A stretch of 64,000 nucleotides of DNA from Macrococcoides bohemicum. GTDB taxonomy: Bacteria > Bacillota > Bacilli > Staphylococcales > Staphylococcaceae. The first letter of the stretch is position 1, and every line of letters starts with the position of its first letter. The DNA lies in NCBI RefSeq assembly GCF_042658685.1, contig NZ_JBHSQY010000008.1; one strand, given 5' to 3'. A model generated the notes under the pieces. The model saw nothing but the letters and a program-made list of their open reading frames with translations, was not told the DNA's origin and searched no databases. This document shows, piece after piece, positions 53,966 through 62,945 of this stretch. The translations under genes and the position numbers were made by a program.

Positions 53966-55261
53966 ATGTCATCAATCGTAGTTGTTGGGACGCAGTGGGG
54001 AGACGAAGGTAAAGGTAAAATCACAGATTTTTTAGCTGAACAGGCAAATGTGATTGCTCGTTTTTCAGGTGGTAATAATGCAGGTCATACTATTAAATTC
54101 GGTGGAGAAACGTATAAATTACACTTAGTACCATCAGGAATTTTCTATTCAGATAAATTATCAGTAATCGGTAATGGCGTTGTTGTAGATCCGGTTGCTT
54201 TATTAAAGGAATTAGATGCATTAAATGAACGTGGTATAAGTACAGATAACTTACGTATCTCAAATCGTGCCCAAGTTATTTTACCGTACCATTTAAAACA
54301 AGATGAATTAGAAGAAGAAAAACGTGGCGACAATAAAATCGGTACAACGAAAAAAGGTATTGGACCGGCATATGTTGATAAAGTACAACGTATCGGGATC
54401 CGTATGGCTGATTTATTGGACGAAGAAACATTTAGAGCAAAGTTAGAAGAAAACTTAAATGCTAAAAATGAACTATTCGAAAAAATGTTCAATGCTGAAG
54501 GATTCACTTTTGAAGAAATCTTTGAACCTTACTTTGCCGCAGGACAACGATTGAAACAATATACAGTGGACACTGCAAAAGTATTAGATGACGCTTTCGA
54601 AGCAGAAGAAAAAGTATTGTTTGAAGGTGCACAAGGTGTGATGCTTGATATCGATCATGGTACTTATCCATTTGTTACATCAAGTAACCCGATTGCAGGT
54701 AACGTAACAGTTGGTACTGGTGTAGGACCGACTTTTGTTGATAAAGTTGTAGGCGTATGTAAAGCTTATACATCACGTGTAGGAGATGGGCCATTCCCAA
54801 CTGAACTATTCGATGAAGATGGACACCATATCCGTGAAGTAGGTCGTGAATACGGTACAACAACAGGACGTCCACGCCGTGTAGGTTGGTTTGATTCAGT
54901 TGTATTACGTCATTCACGTCGTGCGAGTGGTATTACAGATTTATCAATTAACTCTATTGATGTATTAACAGGTTTAGAAACTGTTAAAATCTGTACAGCA
55001 TACGAATTAGATGGTGAAATTATTACTGAATATCCTGCTAACTTAAATGCATTAAATCGTTGTAAACCAGTATTTGAAGAGTTACCTGGATGGACAGAAG
55101 ATGTTACTAGTGTTAAGACGATGGAAGAATTACCGGATAATGCATGTCGTTATTTAGAGCGCATTTCTGAATTATGTAATGTTAAGATTTCTATCTTCTC
55201 AGTAGGACCAGATAGAACGCAAACAAACTTACTTGAAGATTTATGGCAAACAGATAAATAA
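53966..55261 (+). CDS. purA: Adenylosuccinate synthetase
   Basis: This 431-residue enzyme joins IMP and aspartate with GTP, the first committed step to AMP. The N-terminal GTQWGDEGKGKITDFLAEQA carries the catalytic aspartate (D13) and lysine; RFSGGNNAGHTI carries H41. The downstream signatures GIGPAYVDKVQRIGIRM and GTTTGRPRRVGWFD are intact. GGAGGTG precedes the ATG. With guaB and guaA in the same window, both branches from IMP lie near the origin. A PurR box suggests purine repression. Confidence 0.98.
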   Translation: MSSIVVVGTQWGDEGKGKITDFLAEQANVIARFSGGNNAGHTIKFGGETYKLHLVPSGIFYSDKLSVIGNGVVVDPVALLKELDALNERGISTDNLRISNRAQVILPYHLKQDELEEEKRGDNKIGTTKKGIGPAYVDKVQRIGIRMADLLDEETFRAKLEENLNAKNELFEKMFNAEGFTFEEIFEPYFAAGQRLKQYTVDTAKVLDDAFEAEEKVLFEGAQGVMLDIDHGTYPFVTSSNPIAGNVTVGTGVGPTFVDKVVGVCKAYTSRVGDGPFPTELFDEDGHHIREVGREYGTTTGRPRRVGWFDSVVLRHSRRASGITDLSINSIDVLTGLETVKICTAYELDGEIITEYPANLNALNRCKPVFEELPGWTEDVTSVKTMEELPDNACRYLERISELCNVKISIFSVGPDRTQTNLLEDLWQTDK

Positions 55262-55283
55262 GCTTTAATTAAATGATTAATAT

Positions 55284-55338
55284 AAAAAATAGCAATAAAG
55301 GAATCTATTGAAATAGACTACTTTATTGCTATTTTTTA
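55284..55338. terminator. Bidirectional terminator between purA and the YitT gene
   Basis: A 17-bp stem AAAAAATAGCAATAAAG/CTTTATTGCTATTTTTT encloses a smaller TCTATT/AATAGA hairpin. A/T tracts at both ends serve both convergent genes. Confidence 0.88.
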
Positions 55339-55343
55339 TTGTT

Positions 55344-56231
55344 TTAATGGATATCTCTCTTTTTAAATCTTCCACCTTTAACTTCTGATACATTGCCGAT
55401 TGCAACAAATGCATTTTCATCATAATGATTAACGATGTCTTTTAATTTAAATTCTTCTAAACGTGTAATGACACAGAAGATGACTTTCTTATCTTCGCCG
55501 GTATAAGCACCTTCTCCAGATAAATATGTAACACCACGTCCCAATCGGTCATTAATAGCATCACCAATTTCTTCGTGTTGATCACTTATAATCCATACTG
55601 ATTTTGATTCATTTAACCCTTGCTGTACGATATCAATTGTTTTAAAAGCGATAAAATAGGCAATTACTGAATACATTGCTGATTCCCATGTAAAGATGAA
55701 TCCGGCAGCAACATAGATGAAAAAATTAATAACCATAACGATTTCTCCAACTGAAAAAGGAGATTTATTACTAATAAGAATTGCAAGAATTTCAGTCCCA
55801 TCTAATGAACCACCATAACGAATGACGAGTCCTACACCAAGGCCAAGAATCACCCCACCAAAGATAGTGACTAGAAATTTCTCATCTGCGAAAGGAGGAA
55901 CAGGATGTAATAGGGCTGTCCCAATTGATAAAATAGTAATGGCATATAAAGTGGATAAAGCAAATGTTTTACCGATTTGTTTATATCCTAGGTAAAAGAA
56001 TGGGATATTTAATAAAAAGATAAATAATCCAAGAGGTACTTTAAGTAAATGTGAAGCCATAATTGAAATACCTACAATACCTCCATCGAGTAATTTGTTA
56101 GGTACTAAAAAGAGTTCGAGTGCCACTGCCATGAGAATTGCACCTAAAGTGATGAAAGAAAAACGCTTAATCTTTTCTTTTAAAGGCAGCTTTTTGTGTT
56201 GCTTTACCACTTTTTCCAAGGGTATTGACAT
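55344..56231 (-). CDS. YitT family membrane protein (DUF161/DUF2179)
   Basis: The 295-residue protein has five or six membrane helices in residues 25-195 (for example FITLGAILMAVALELFLVP and VSIMASHLL-type YitT segments, the GGSLDGTEILAILIS loop) and a C-terminal cytoplasmic DUF2179 domain (about 215-290, GRGVTYLSGEGAYTGEDKKVIFCVITR). The family function is not known. An AAAGGAGC site precedes the ATG. It is monocistronic and runs against the leading-strand direction of its neighbours. Confidence 0.88.
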   Translation of the reverse strand: MSIPLEKVVKQHKKLPLKEKIKRFSFITLGAILMAVALELFLVPNKLLDGGIVGISIMASHLLKVPLGLFIFLLNIPFFYLGYKQIGKTFALSTLYAITILSIGTALLHPVPPFADEKFLVTIFGGVILGLGVGLVIRYGGSLDGTEILAILISNKSPFSVGEIVMVINFFIYVAAGFIFTWESAMYSVIAYFIAFKTIDIVQQGLNESKSVWIISDQHEEIGDAINDRLGRGVTYLSGEGAYTGEDKKVIFCVITRLEEFKLKDIVNHYDENAFVAIGNVSEVKGGRFKKRDIH

Positions 56232-56311
56232 AACATGCTCCTTTCTTGATTAATACAGAGTGTATACATATCAATTATACTAAATTTTTTAATATTTCTT
56301 AAAAATAATGC

Positions 56312-56341
56312 TTGATAAATGTAAATTCAACATGCTATAAT
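56312..56341 (+). promoter_or_regulatory. tRNA-Glu/tRNA-Asp promoter
   Basis: TTGATA (56312-56317) and TATAAT (56336-56341) are 18 bp apart, with a TGC extended -10. It lies 23 bp before the first tRNA. Confidence 0.75.
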
Positions 56342-56363
56342 CAATCTTGTGCTATTAATTAAT

Positions 56364-56438
56364 GGCCCCTTGGTCAAGCGGTTAAGACACCGCCCTTTCA
56401 CGGCGGTAACACGGGTTCGAATCCCGTAGGGGTCACCA
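56364..56438 (+). tRNA. tRNA-Glu (anticodon TTC)
   Basis: The cloverleaf is complete: acceptor GGCCCCT/AGGGGTC, anticodon stem CCGCC/GGCGG with loop CTTTCAC, T-arm ACGGG-TTCGAAT-CCCGT, discriminator A and an encoded CCA end. Confidence 0.97.
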
Positions 56439-56455
56439 TTTATTTTAATACGTAA

Positions 56456-56528
56456 GGTCCCGTGGTGTAGCGGTTAACATGCCTGCCTGTCACGCAGGAG
56501 ATCGCGGGTTCGATTCCCGTCGGGACCG
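56456..56528 (+). tRNA. tRNA-Asp (anticodon GTC)
   Basis: The cloverleaf is complete: acceptor GGTCCCG/CGGGACC, anticodon stem CCTGC/GCAGG with loop CTGTCAC, T-arm GCGGG-TTCGATT-CCCGT, discriminator G and no encoded CCA. It lies 17 bp after tRNA-Glu. Confidence 0.97.
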
Positions 56529-56565
56529 CTAATTAGTAAGGCAATTGCCTTACTCATTCATATTT

Positions 56566-56597
56566 AGAAGTTAGACTTTTGTCTAGCTTCTTTTTTT
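56566..56597 (+). terminator. tRNA operon terminator
   Basis: A stem GAAGTTAGAC/GTCTAGCTTC with a TTTT loop is followed by seven T. Confidence 0.8.
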
Positions 56598-56697
56598 GTG
56601 ATGTCGTATAAAATGCGACCTTATAGAAAAAAGTACAAAACAGTGGTAAATTATAGAGTAGGGTATTATTGAATTTTACCAGAGAAGAGGGACGCCA

Positions 56698-57399
56698 ATG
56701 TCGAGAAAAATCGTTGTTGTAGATGATGAAAAACCGATTGCAGATATATTAGAATTTAACTTGAAAAAAGAAGGCTATGAAGTACATGTTGCTTATGACG
56801 GTGATGATGCTGTAGATCTTATCTATGATGTGCAACCAGATATCGTATTGTTAGATATCATGCTACCTGGTCGTGATGGTATGGAAGTATGTCGTGAAGT
56901 ACGTAAGAAATATGATATGCCGATTATTATGTTGACAGCTAAAGACTCTGAAATTGATAAAGTATTAGGTTTAGAGTTAGGTGCTGACGATTATGTAACG
57001 AAGCCATTCTCAACACGTGAATTAATTGCCCGTGTTAAAGCGAATTTGCGTCGTCATTATACACAAGCTCAAACAGAAGAAAAAGAAGAGTCAACAGATA
57101 TCGTTATTAAAGATATTATCGTTTATCCTGAAGCTTACTCTATTAAAAAGCGTGGCGTAGATATAGAGCTTACACATCGTGAGTTCGAGTTATTCCATTA
57201 CTTAGCGAAACATATTGGTCAGGTGATGACGCGCGAACACTTACTGCAAACAGTATGGGGTTATGATTATTTTGGAGATGTGCGTACAGTGGACGTTACC
57301 ATCCGTCGATTACGAGAAAAAATTGAAGATGATGCAAGCCATCCGGAATATATCGTAACACGTCGTGGTGTAGGATACTTTTTACAAACGCAGGAGTAG
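56698..57399 (+). CDS. walR: Response regulator WalR (YycF/VicR)
   Basis: This 233-residue OmpR/PhoB-type regulator has a receiver domain with acidic pocket D9/D10, phospho-acceptor D53 (LLDIMLPG), T80 and K102, and a C-terminal winged-helix domain (about 130-232). T101, the site phosphorylated by the Ser/Thr kinase in staphylococci, is conserved. It is the essential regulator of cell-wall hydrolases. It is the first gene of walRKHIJ, 6 bp before walK. Confidence 0.98.
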   Translation: MSRKIVVVDDEKPIADILEFNLKKEGYEVHVAYDGDDAVDLIYDVQPDIVLLDIMLPGRDGMEVCREVRKKYDMPIIMLTAKDSEIDKVLGLELGADDYVTKPFSTRELIARVKANLRRHYTQAQTEEKEESTDIVIKDIIVYPEAYSIKKRGVDIELTHREFELFHYLAKHIGQVMTREHLLQTVWGYDYFGDVRTVDVTIRRLREKIEDDASHPEYIVTRRGVGYFLQTQE

Positions 57400-57405
57400 T
57401 GCAAA

Positions 57406-59244
57406 ATGAAAACGTTATATAAAAAGCTTCAATCTTTACACATTAAGCTCGTTGTAATCTATGTATTACTTATTATCATCGGTATGCAGATTATCGGTTT
57501 ATATTTTACGAATAACCTGGAAAAAGAGTTAACGAAGAATTTTGAAACAAATATTAACCAGCAAATAAAATCAATCAACTATGATATACGAAATATATAT
57601 AAAGAAAATAAAAAAACACCGAATAGAATACAACGAGAGATTCAAAAGACTGTTGATGAATATGCATTGCGTACAGAAATCGATACGATTCGCTATGTTG
57701 ATAATTCAGAAGTTATTTTAGCGACAAGTAACGATTCGAATCGTGAGAGTATTAATCAAAAGATTAATGATAGCCAGATTAAAACATCATTATCTCTAGG
57801 GAAAACGAATGATCGCGTAAAACTGCGTGATGACCCTGGCGGTAAAGTGCGTGTCTGGATTAAAAACTTTCCAATCAAAGATAATAATAAAATTTTAGGG
57901 GTTATCCATGTTGAGGAATCAATTGAACCGGTTTACACGCAACTTATGAAGATTAACAGTATCTTCATCATCGGTACAGGATTATCTTTATTAATTACTA
58001 TTATATTAGGGTTCTTTATTGCACGAACGATTACTAAACCCATCTCAGATATGCGTAATCAGGCATTAGAGATGTCAAAAGGTAATTATACAAATCGTGT
58101 TAAAGTTTATGGAAACGATGAAATCGGTGAACTTGCTCTAACATTTAATAATTTATCAAAACGAGTACAGGAAGCGCAGGCGAATACCGAAAGTGAGAAA
58201 CGTCGTCTTGATTCTGTAATTACACATATGTCTGATGGTGTTATTGCGACGGATAGACGTGGACGTGTACGTATTGTAAATGAAATGGCTTTAAAGATGC
58301 TCGATATGAATAAAGATGAAGTAGAAGGTCGTCACGTATTAGATATATTAAATATCGAAGAGCATTATTCATTAGATGAATTACAGGATATCGCTGGTGG
58401 TATCATTATTGACCTTAATGAGAAAGAGCAGTTAATAGTACGTGCGTCATTCTCTACAATTATTCAGGATACTGGATTTATTACGGGTTACATTGCTGTA
58501 TTACATGATGTTACTGAACAACACCATGTTGAGAATGAACGTCGTGAATTCGTAGCCAACGTTTCGCATGAATTACGTACGCCGCTTACATCGATGCGTA
58601 GTTATATTGAAGCTTTAGAAGAAGGTGCATGGAAAGATGATGATTTAGCACCGCAATTCTTAAGCGTTACACGTGAAGAGACGGATCGCATGATTCGTCT
58701 TGTAAACGATTTACTGCAGTTATCTAAGATGGATAATACAGATGATCATCTTAATAAAGAACTGATTGATTTTAATATGTTTATACATAAAATTATTAAT
58801 CGTTTTGAAATGTCAGAAGGTAAAAATGCTACGTTTATCCGTGATATACCGAAAAACGGTATATTTGTCGAGATTGACCCTGATAAGATGACACAAGTAT
58901 TTGATAACGTCATTACCAATGCATTGAAATATTCTAAAGGTAAGAAAAAAGTTGAATTCCACGTGAAACAAAATACTTTATTTAATCGCATGACCATTCA
59001 AATTAAAGATAATGGTATTGGAATTCCATTAAATAAAGTAGATAAAATCTTTGACCGCTTCTTCCGAGTAGATAAAGCACGAACACGAAAGATGGGTGGA
59101 ACCGGATTAGGACTTGCCATTAGTAAAGAGATTGTTGAGGCACATAATGGACGTATTTGGGCAAATAGTAAGGAAGGTTTCGGGACATCAGTATATATTA
59201 CACTTCCATGCGAAGTATTAGATGATGGTGATTGGGATGTTTAA
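57406..59244 (+). CDS. walK: Sensor histidine kinase WalK (YycG/VicK)
   Basis: The 612-residue membrane kinase has helices at about 14-34 and 184-205 flanking an extracytoplasmic sensor domain. A HAMP domain (206-258), PAS domain (262-370), HisKA with phospho-accepting H388 (VSHELRTPL) and HATPase with DNGIGIP and GTGLGL follow. It phosphorylates WalR and is held in check by WalH/WalI. A parS-like sequence lies within its kinase domain codons. It overlaps walH. Confidence 0.98.
   Translation: MKTLYKKLQSLHIKLVVIYVLLIIIGMQIIGLYFTNNLEKELTKNFETNINQQIKSINYDIRNIYKENKKTPNRIQREIQKTVDEYALRTEIDTIRYVDNSEVILATSNDSNRESINQKINDSQIKTSLSLGKTNDRVKLRDDPGGKVRVWIKNFPIKDNNKILGVIHVEESIEPVYTQLMKINSIFIIGTGLSLLITIILGFFIARTITKPISDMRNQALEMSKGNYTNRVKVYGNDEIGELALTFNNLSKRVQEAQANTESEKRRLDSVITHMSDGVIATDRRGRVRIVNEMALKMLDMNKDEVEGRHVLDILNIEEHYSLDELQDIAGGIIIDLNEKEQLIVRASFSTIIQDTGFITGYIAVLHDVTEQHHVENERREFVANVSHELRTPLTSMRSYIEALEEGAWKDDDLAPQFLSVTREETDRMIRLVNDLLQLSKMDNTDDHLNKELIDFNMFIHKIINRFEMSEGKNATFIRDIPKNGIFVEIDPDKMTQVFDNVITNALKYSKGKKKVEFHVKQNTLFNRMTIQIKDNGIGIPLNKVDKIFDRFFRVDKARTRKMGGTGLGLAISKEIVEAHNGRIWANSKEGFGTSVYITLPCEVLDDGDWDV
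58955..58970. other. parS-like site within walK
   Basis: The sequence AATTCCACGTGAAACA matches the ParB-binding consensus TGTTNCACGTGAAACA at all positions except the first two, including the full CACGTG centre and right arm. It lies about 27 kb from the centre of oriC, within range of an origin-proximal ParB site. Confidence 0.55.
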
Positions 59245-60550
59245 AAGTATCTTAAAAGGGATTATTTTGTTAACGCTTGTCATATCAAGTATCGTACTAA
59301 CATATAAAATCTGGAACTTTAGACCGAACCTTGCCAATATCGAAACGTCTATTACTAAAACAAATACAGCACTTAGTCCAAAAAATGTAGATGATATCAA
59401 TAGTATTTTTCTGCCCTATCAAGTCGTTGTATATTCAGATAATAATGTACTTGGTACAACAGATAAGGATATGTTAATTGAATTTGTTAAACGTATTTCA
59501 AGTTTAAAAGTTTCAGACATTAGCGATAAAAATCAAGGTATCTCATATATGTCGAAATCATTAAAAGATAAATTTGTTATGTTAGACTATGCCGGTAATT
59601 TACCAGTTGCTATATATTTGACTGATATTTTAGAGGATACTGTAAAAGAGGATAGTAATGCTCAATTTAAACGCATCATTATTGATAGCCATAAAAAACA
59701 AAATCTTATTCTTTATATGATGACGAATGATAATCGTATGTTAGAGATTGAAACAAATGGTTCTAGTAAGGCATTTAATACATTGGTAAGATCGTCTCGT
59801 AAATCGATGGAGAGTTATATAGGCGTTATTACTAATGAAAGAACAACTGATGAATTGACAAGTTTGTATGTACCGGAGAAACCGAAACAAACGCAAGCAT
59901 ATAGCTATCTGGCGGATAACATTAATGTTGATAACATTAATAAAGCGGTACTCGGTGATAAAAATAGTATCATTGAACGTTCTGACAATAATCGTTCTAA
60001 AACTTACAATTCAAACACAGGTATTGTAAAGATGACGAATAATGAAAACTATAAATTTAATAATTTATCAGAAGTCGATCATGATAAACCAAATCCGATG
60101 AATAACTTAATTAATTCATTTAATTTTATTAGTGAACATCGCGGATTTACGGATGATTATCGTTATTTTGGAGTAAGAGATGCGGATAGTGCAATTAAGT
60201 ATCAAATGTTCTTCAAAGGATACCCGGTATTCAATCGTCGTAACTTATCTGAGATAGATATTATTTGGGGAGACGATAACGTATATGAATATAAACGAGG
60301 ACTGTATACTACAAGTGTTGCAGTGCCGGCAAAAGAAAAAGTCAAACAACTTCCGACAGCTGAAGAAGTACGTTTTTCATTAGCATCAAATAAACATTAT
60401 CATTTTGAACGTGTATCGAACATGATGATTGGTTACAAAATGGAACGCTCAGATGAAGAAACCATCCAGTCAACATTGTCATTTAAACCTGCATGGTTTA
60501 TTAAATATAATGATGAATGGAAAGAGTATGATAATGGGAGGCTGAAATAA
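59237..60550 (+). CDS. walH: WalRK regulatory protein WalH (YycH)
   Basis: The protein of about 437 residues has one N-terminal membrane helix (ILKGIILLTLVISSIVLTY) and a large extracytoplasmic part. It is a YycH-family regulator that binds WalK with WalI. Candidate starts at 59222, 59225 and 59237 all overlap walK; I prefer the last because it begins directly before the helix and has GGTGA upstream. It overlaps walI by one base. Confidence 0.93.
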   Translation: MFKSILKGIILLTLVISSIVLTYKIWNFRPNLANIETSITKTNTALSPKNVDDINSIFLPYQVVVYSDNNVLGTTDKDMLIEFVKRISSLKVSDISDKNQGISYMSKSLKDKFVMLDYAGNLPVAIYLTDILEDTVKEDSNAQFKRIIIDSHKKQNLILYMMTNDNRMLEIETNGSSKAFNTLVRSSRKSMESYIGVITNERTTDELTSLYVPEKPKQTQAYSYLADNINVDNINKAVLGDKNSIIERSDNNRSKTYNSNTGIVKMTNNENYKFNNLSEVDHDKPNPMNNLINSFNFISEHRGFTDDYRYFGVRDADSAIKYQMFFKGYPVFNRRNLSEIDIIWGDDNVYEYKRGLYTTSVAVPAKEKVKQLPTAEEVRFSLASNKHYHFERVSNMMIGYKMERSDEETIQSTLSFKPAWFIKYNDEWKEYDNGRLK

Positions 60551-61341
60551 TGGATTGGAAACATGCCACATCGTTATTTATTTTTGTATTCCTGATTATC
60601 AATATTGCGCTCGGCTTTATCTATCATGAGAAAGTTCAACGTGCAAATATTGTTGAAGATGCTAAACACGAGCGTATTGATTTTGATAAAGAAGGTATAA
60701 AGTTGCCGGAACTACCTTCTGCTAAGCATGTGATGATGAATATTATGTCTGCAAAGAGTGCTGGATTTACAGAAAACTCAGCTGACTTTGACAAGAAAAG
60801 CGACGAATTAAAAACAGTCGTAACAAGAGAAGTAAAACCAAAAATAAAATTATCTAAAATCGAAGAAAATGCGATAATTAGTGGGTTAAAAGAGTATATC
60901 ATTACTGAAATAGATAAAGGAAAAGAATATACACTTAGTGGAATAGATAGAAAAAAACATATTCTTTACTTTGATCAAGTATATGGCAAGTACCCGATTC
61001 TAAATAATGATAAAGCACAGCTCGTATTTCGATATAATGATAATAATGAAGTGACAACTTATAAACAAACCTATCTTAAAGATATACAAGAAGGACTAGG
61101 AAAGAATAACGAAAAGAAAAAAGTGATTCCAGCGAAAGAAGCGATTGAAGTATTGTACTATAAAACAGCTTTAGAACGTGGGGATACAGTGACATCAGTG
61201 AGGCTTGGATACTATTCAATCGTACGAGAAGTACGTGGACAAGTGTTGAAGCCAACATGGCAAATCGCTGTACGAAAAGCAAATGGTACGTCGACTACTT
61301 ATTATGTAGATGCTGTGAATCCAGAGCAACCAATATTGTAA
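60550..61341 (+). CDS. walI: WalRK regulatory protein WalI (YycI)
   Basis: This 263-residue single-pass membrane protein (helix in residues 8-27, SLFIFVFLIINIALGFIY) has an extracytoplasmic YycI domain that contains FDQVYGKYPILNNDKAQL and the AIEVLYYKTALERGD / RLGYYSIVREV repeat seen in the staphylococcal protein. It acts with WalH on WalK. It starts inside the walH stop codon (TAATG), so the two are coupled. Confidence 0.94.
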   Translation: MDWKHATSLFIFVFLIINIALGFIYHEKVQRANIVEDAKHERIDFDKEGIKLPELPSAKHVMMNIMSAKSAGFTENSADFDKKSDELKTVVTREVKPKIKLSKIEENAIISGLKEYIITEIDKGKEYTLSGIDRKKHILYFDQVYGKYPILNNDKAQLVFRYNDNNEVTTYKQTYLKDIQEGLGKNNEKKKVIPAKEAIEVLYYKTALERGDTVTSVRLGYYSIVREVRGQVLKPTWQIAVRKANGTSTTYYVDAVNPEQPIL

Positions 61342-61358
61342 ATTAAGTGAGTGATTTG

Positions 61359-62150
61359 ATGATTAATATGTCAGTACTAGCAAGTGGTAGTACGGGGAAT
61401 GCAGTGTACGTTGAAAGTGAGAAAGGATCGCTACTCGTCGATGCTGGACTAACAGGCAAGAAGATGGAAGGTTTGTTTGAACAAATCGACCGTAAAATAG
61501 AAGATTTAAATGGGATACTTGTGACGCATGAACATATCGATCATATTAAAGGATTAGGTGTGCTTGCAAGAAAATATAAGTTACCGATATATGCGAATGA
61601 AAAGACGTGGGAACGTATTAATCGTGCTGATGGAAAAATACCAGAGGAGCAAAAGTTTATATTTAATCCGTATGAAACAAAAACATTAGCAGGAATGGAT
61701 ATTGAATCGTTTAACGTGTCGCATGATGCAGTAGATCCACAGTTCTATATCTTCAATAATAACTATAAGAAGTTAACGGTGATTACAGACACAGGGTACG
61801 TATCAGACCGTATGAAAGGTATGATACATGGATCAGACTGTTTCGTATTTGAAAGTAATCATGACGTAGATATGCTACGCATGGGACGCTATCCATGGAG
61901 TACGAAACAACGTATATTAAGCGATATGGGGCACGTATCGAATGAAGATGCAGCTTATGCGATGAGAGATGTGATTACAGGAAGTACGAAACGCATCTAT
62001 CTATCACATCTATCACAAGATAACAATATGAAAGACTTAGCGCGTATGAGTGTCGAGCAGGTGCTGAATAAACACGATATTGATACAGTGAATGAAGTGC
62101 TCATACATGATACAGATAAAGCAGTACCGACGAAAATTTATGAAATTTAG
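61359..62150 (+). CDS. walJ: Metallo-beta-lactamase fold hydrolase WalJ (YycJ)
   Basis: The protein of about 263 residues is a cytoplasmic metallo-beta-lactamase-fold exonuclease-like hydrolase, the last gene of the wal operon. It has LASGSTGNAVYVE, the metal motif THEHIDHIKG, TDTGYVSD and LSHLSQDNN. Orthologues are linked to coordination of replication and cell division. A GTG four codons upstream is also possible; the ATG at 61359 has the better-placed AAGTGAG. Confidence 0.95.
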   Translation: MINMSVLASGSTGNAVYVESEKGSLLVDAGLTGKKMEGLFEQIDRKIEDLNGILVTHEHIDHIKGLGVLARKYKLPIYANEKTWERINRADGKIPEEQKFIFNPYETKTLAGMDIESFNVSHDAVDPQFYIFNNNYKKLTVITDTGYVSDRMKGMIHGSDCFVFESNHDVDMLRMGRYPWSTKQRILSDMGHVSNEDAAYAMRDVITGSTKRIYLSHLSQDNNMKDLARMSVEQVLNKHDIDTVNEVLIHDTDKAVPTKIYEI

Positions 62151-62204
62151 TGGTAATATATCAAAATAAATAAAAATAAATAAAAATATCGAGTAAATAA
62201 ATTA

Positions 62205-62430
62205 TTAACAAGTGGATAAGTTATGTTATTCACGAAAAATTGTGCATAACTAGGGATAACTTTGTGGATAAGTACTGATTTATACACAATGTATAAAGAT
62301 GTCCAGTAAAATGGGCATCTTTTTTTATTTTTATACAGAGTAAAATGTTACATTTACTATTATTAATGATGAAAATATGATTATAATAGGATTGTGAAAT
62401 GTGTATATGTGAGTAACTTGTGGATAAGTA
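62205..62430. other. DnaA-box cluster upstream of rlmH
   Basis: This non-coding stretch holds AGTGGATAA (62211), TTATTCACG (62226), TGTGCATAA (62241), TGTGGATAA (62263), TTATACACA (62280) and TGTGGATAA (62419). Two are perfect consensus boxes and four differ by one base. I recall that the Bacillus rlmH orthologue (yydA) region is among reported DnaA-binding clusters. The 309-bp gap 62151-62459 otherwise holds only the wal terminator. Confidence 0.75.
62295..62327 (+). terminator. wal operon terminator
   Basis: A stem AAAGATGTCC/GGGCATCTTT has a short loop and is followed by seven T. It lies within the DnaA-box cluster. Confidence 0.8.
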
Positions 62431-62459
62431 GGATAACTTTATAAAGGAAATGAATAAAA

Positions 62460-62939
62460 ATGAAAATAACGATAATAACTGTGGGTAAATTGAAAGAAAA
62501 GTACTGGAAGATGGCCGTGGATGAATATGTGAAGCGACTTGGTGCGTATGCAAAAATGGAATTGATTGAAGTGGCGGATGAGAAAGATTCGGATAATATG
62601 AGTGAGAAAGATATTGAGATTGCGAAAAAGAAAGAAGCGGAACGCATACTCTCTAAAGTGAAAGATGACAGCTTTGTGTATACGCTTGAGATACTAGGTA
62701 AACAACTGGATTCTGTTCAATTATCAAAAGATATAGAACAAAAGATGAATACCGGTAAAAGCCATCTGACCTTTATCATCGGTGGATCAAACGGCCTCCA
62801 CCAATCCGTTATGGACCGCTCAAACTACGCCCTATCATTCAGCAAGATGACCTTCCCACATCAGATGATGAAGGTGATACTGCTTGAGCAGGTGTATAGA
62901 GGGTTTAGGATTATTAGAGGGGAGGCTTATCACAAATGA
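62460..62939 (+). CDS. rlmH: 23S rRNA (pseudouridine-1915-N3)-methyltransferase RlmH
   Basis: The 159-residue SPOUT methyltransferase (orfX) modifies pseudouridine 1915 in helix 69 of 23S rRNA. It has the N-terminal MKITIITVGKLKEKYWKMA, the trefoil-knot SAM site FIIGGSNGLH and ends with LEQVYRGFRIIRGEAYHK. The last codons form the SCC integration site. AAAGGAAAT is the ribosome site. Confidence 0.98.
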   Translation: MKITIITVGKLKEKYWKMAVDEYVKRLGAYAKMELIEVADEKDSDNMSEKDIEIAKKKEAERILSKVKDDSFVYTLEILGKQLDSVQLSKDIEQKMNTGKSHLTFIIGGSNGLHQSVMDRSNYALSFSKMTFPHQMMKVILLEQVYRGFRIIRGEAYHK

Positions 62940-62945
62940 TGCGGT
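62922..62945 (+). other. SCC attachment site (attB/attR-type) at the 3' end of rlmH
   Basis: GAGGCTTATCACAAATGATGCGG closely matches the staphylococcal SCC core (GAAGCTTATCATAAATGATGCGG) recognised by Ccr recombinases. It includes the rlmH stop codon. I find no convincing second copy to the right, so a cassette boundary, if any, is outside the window. Confidence 0.8.

Noticed and set aside
62230..62647. Minus-strand open frames over the rlmH 5' region
   Set aside because: They are antisense to rlmH and to the DnaA-box cluster, with no supporting features.
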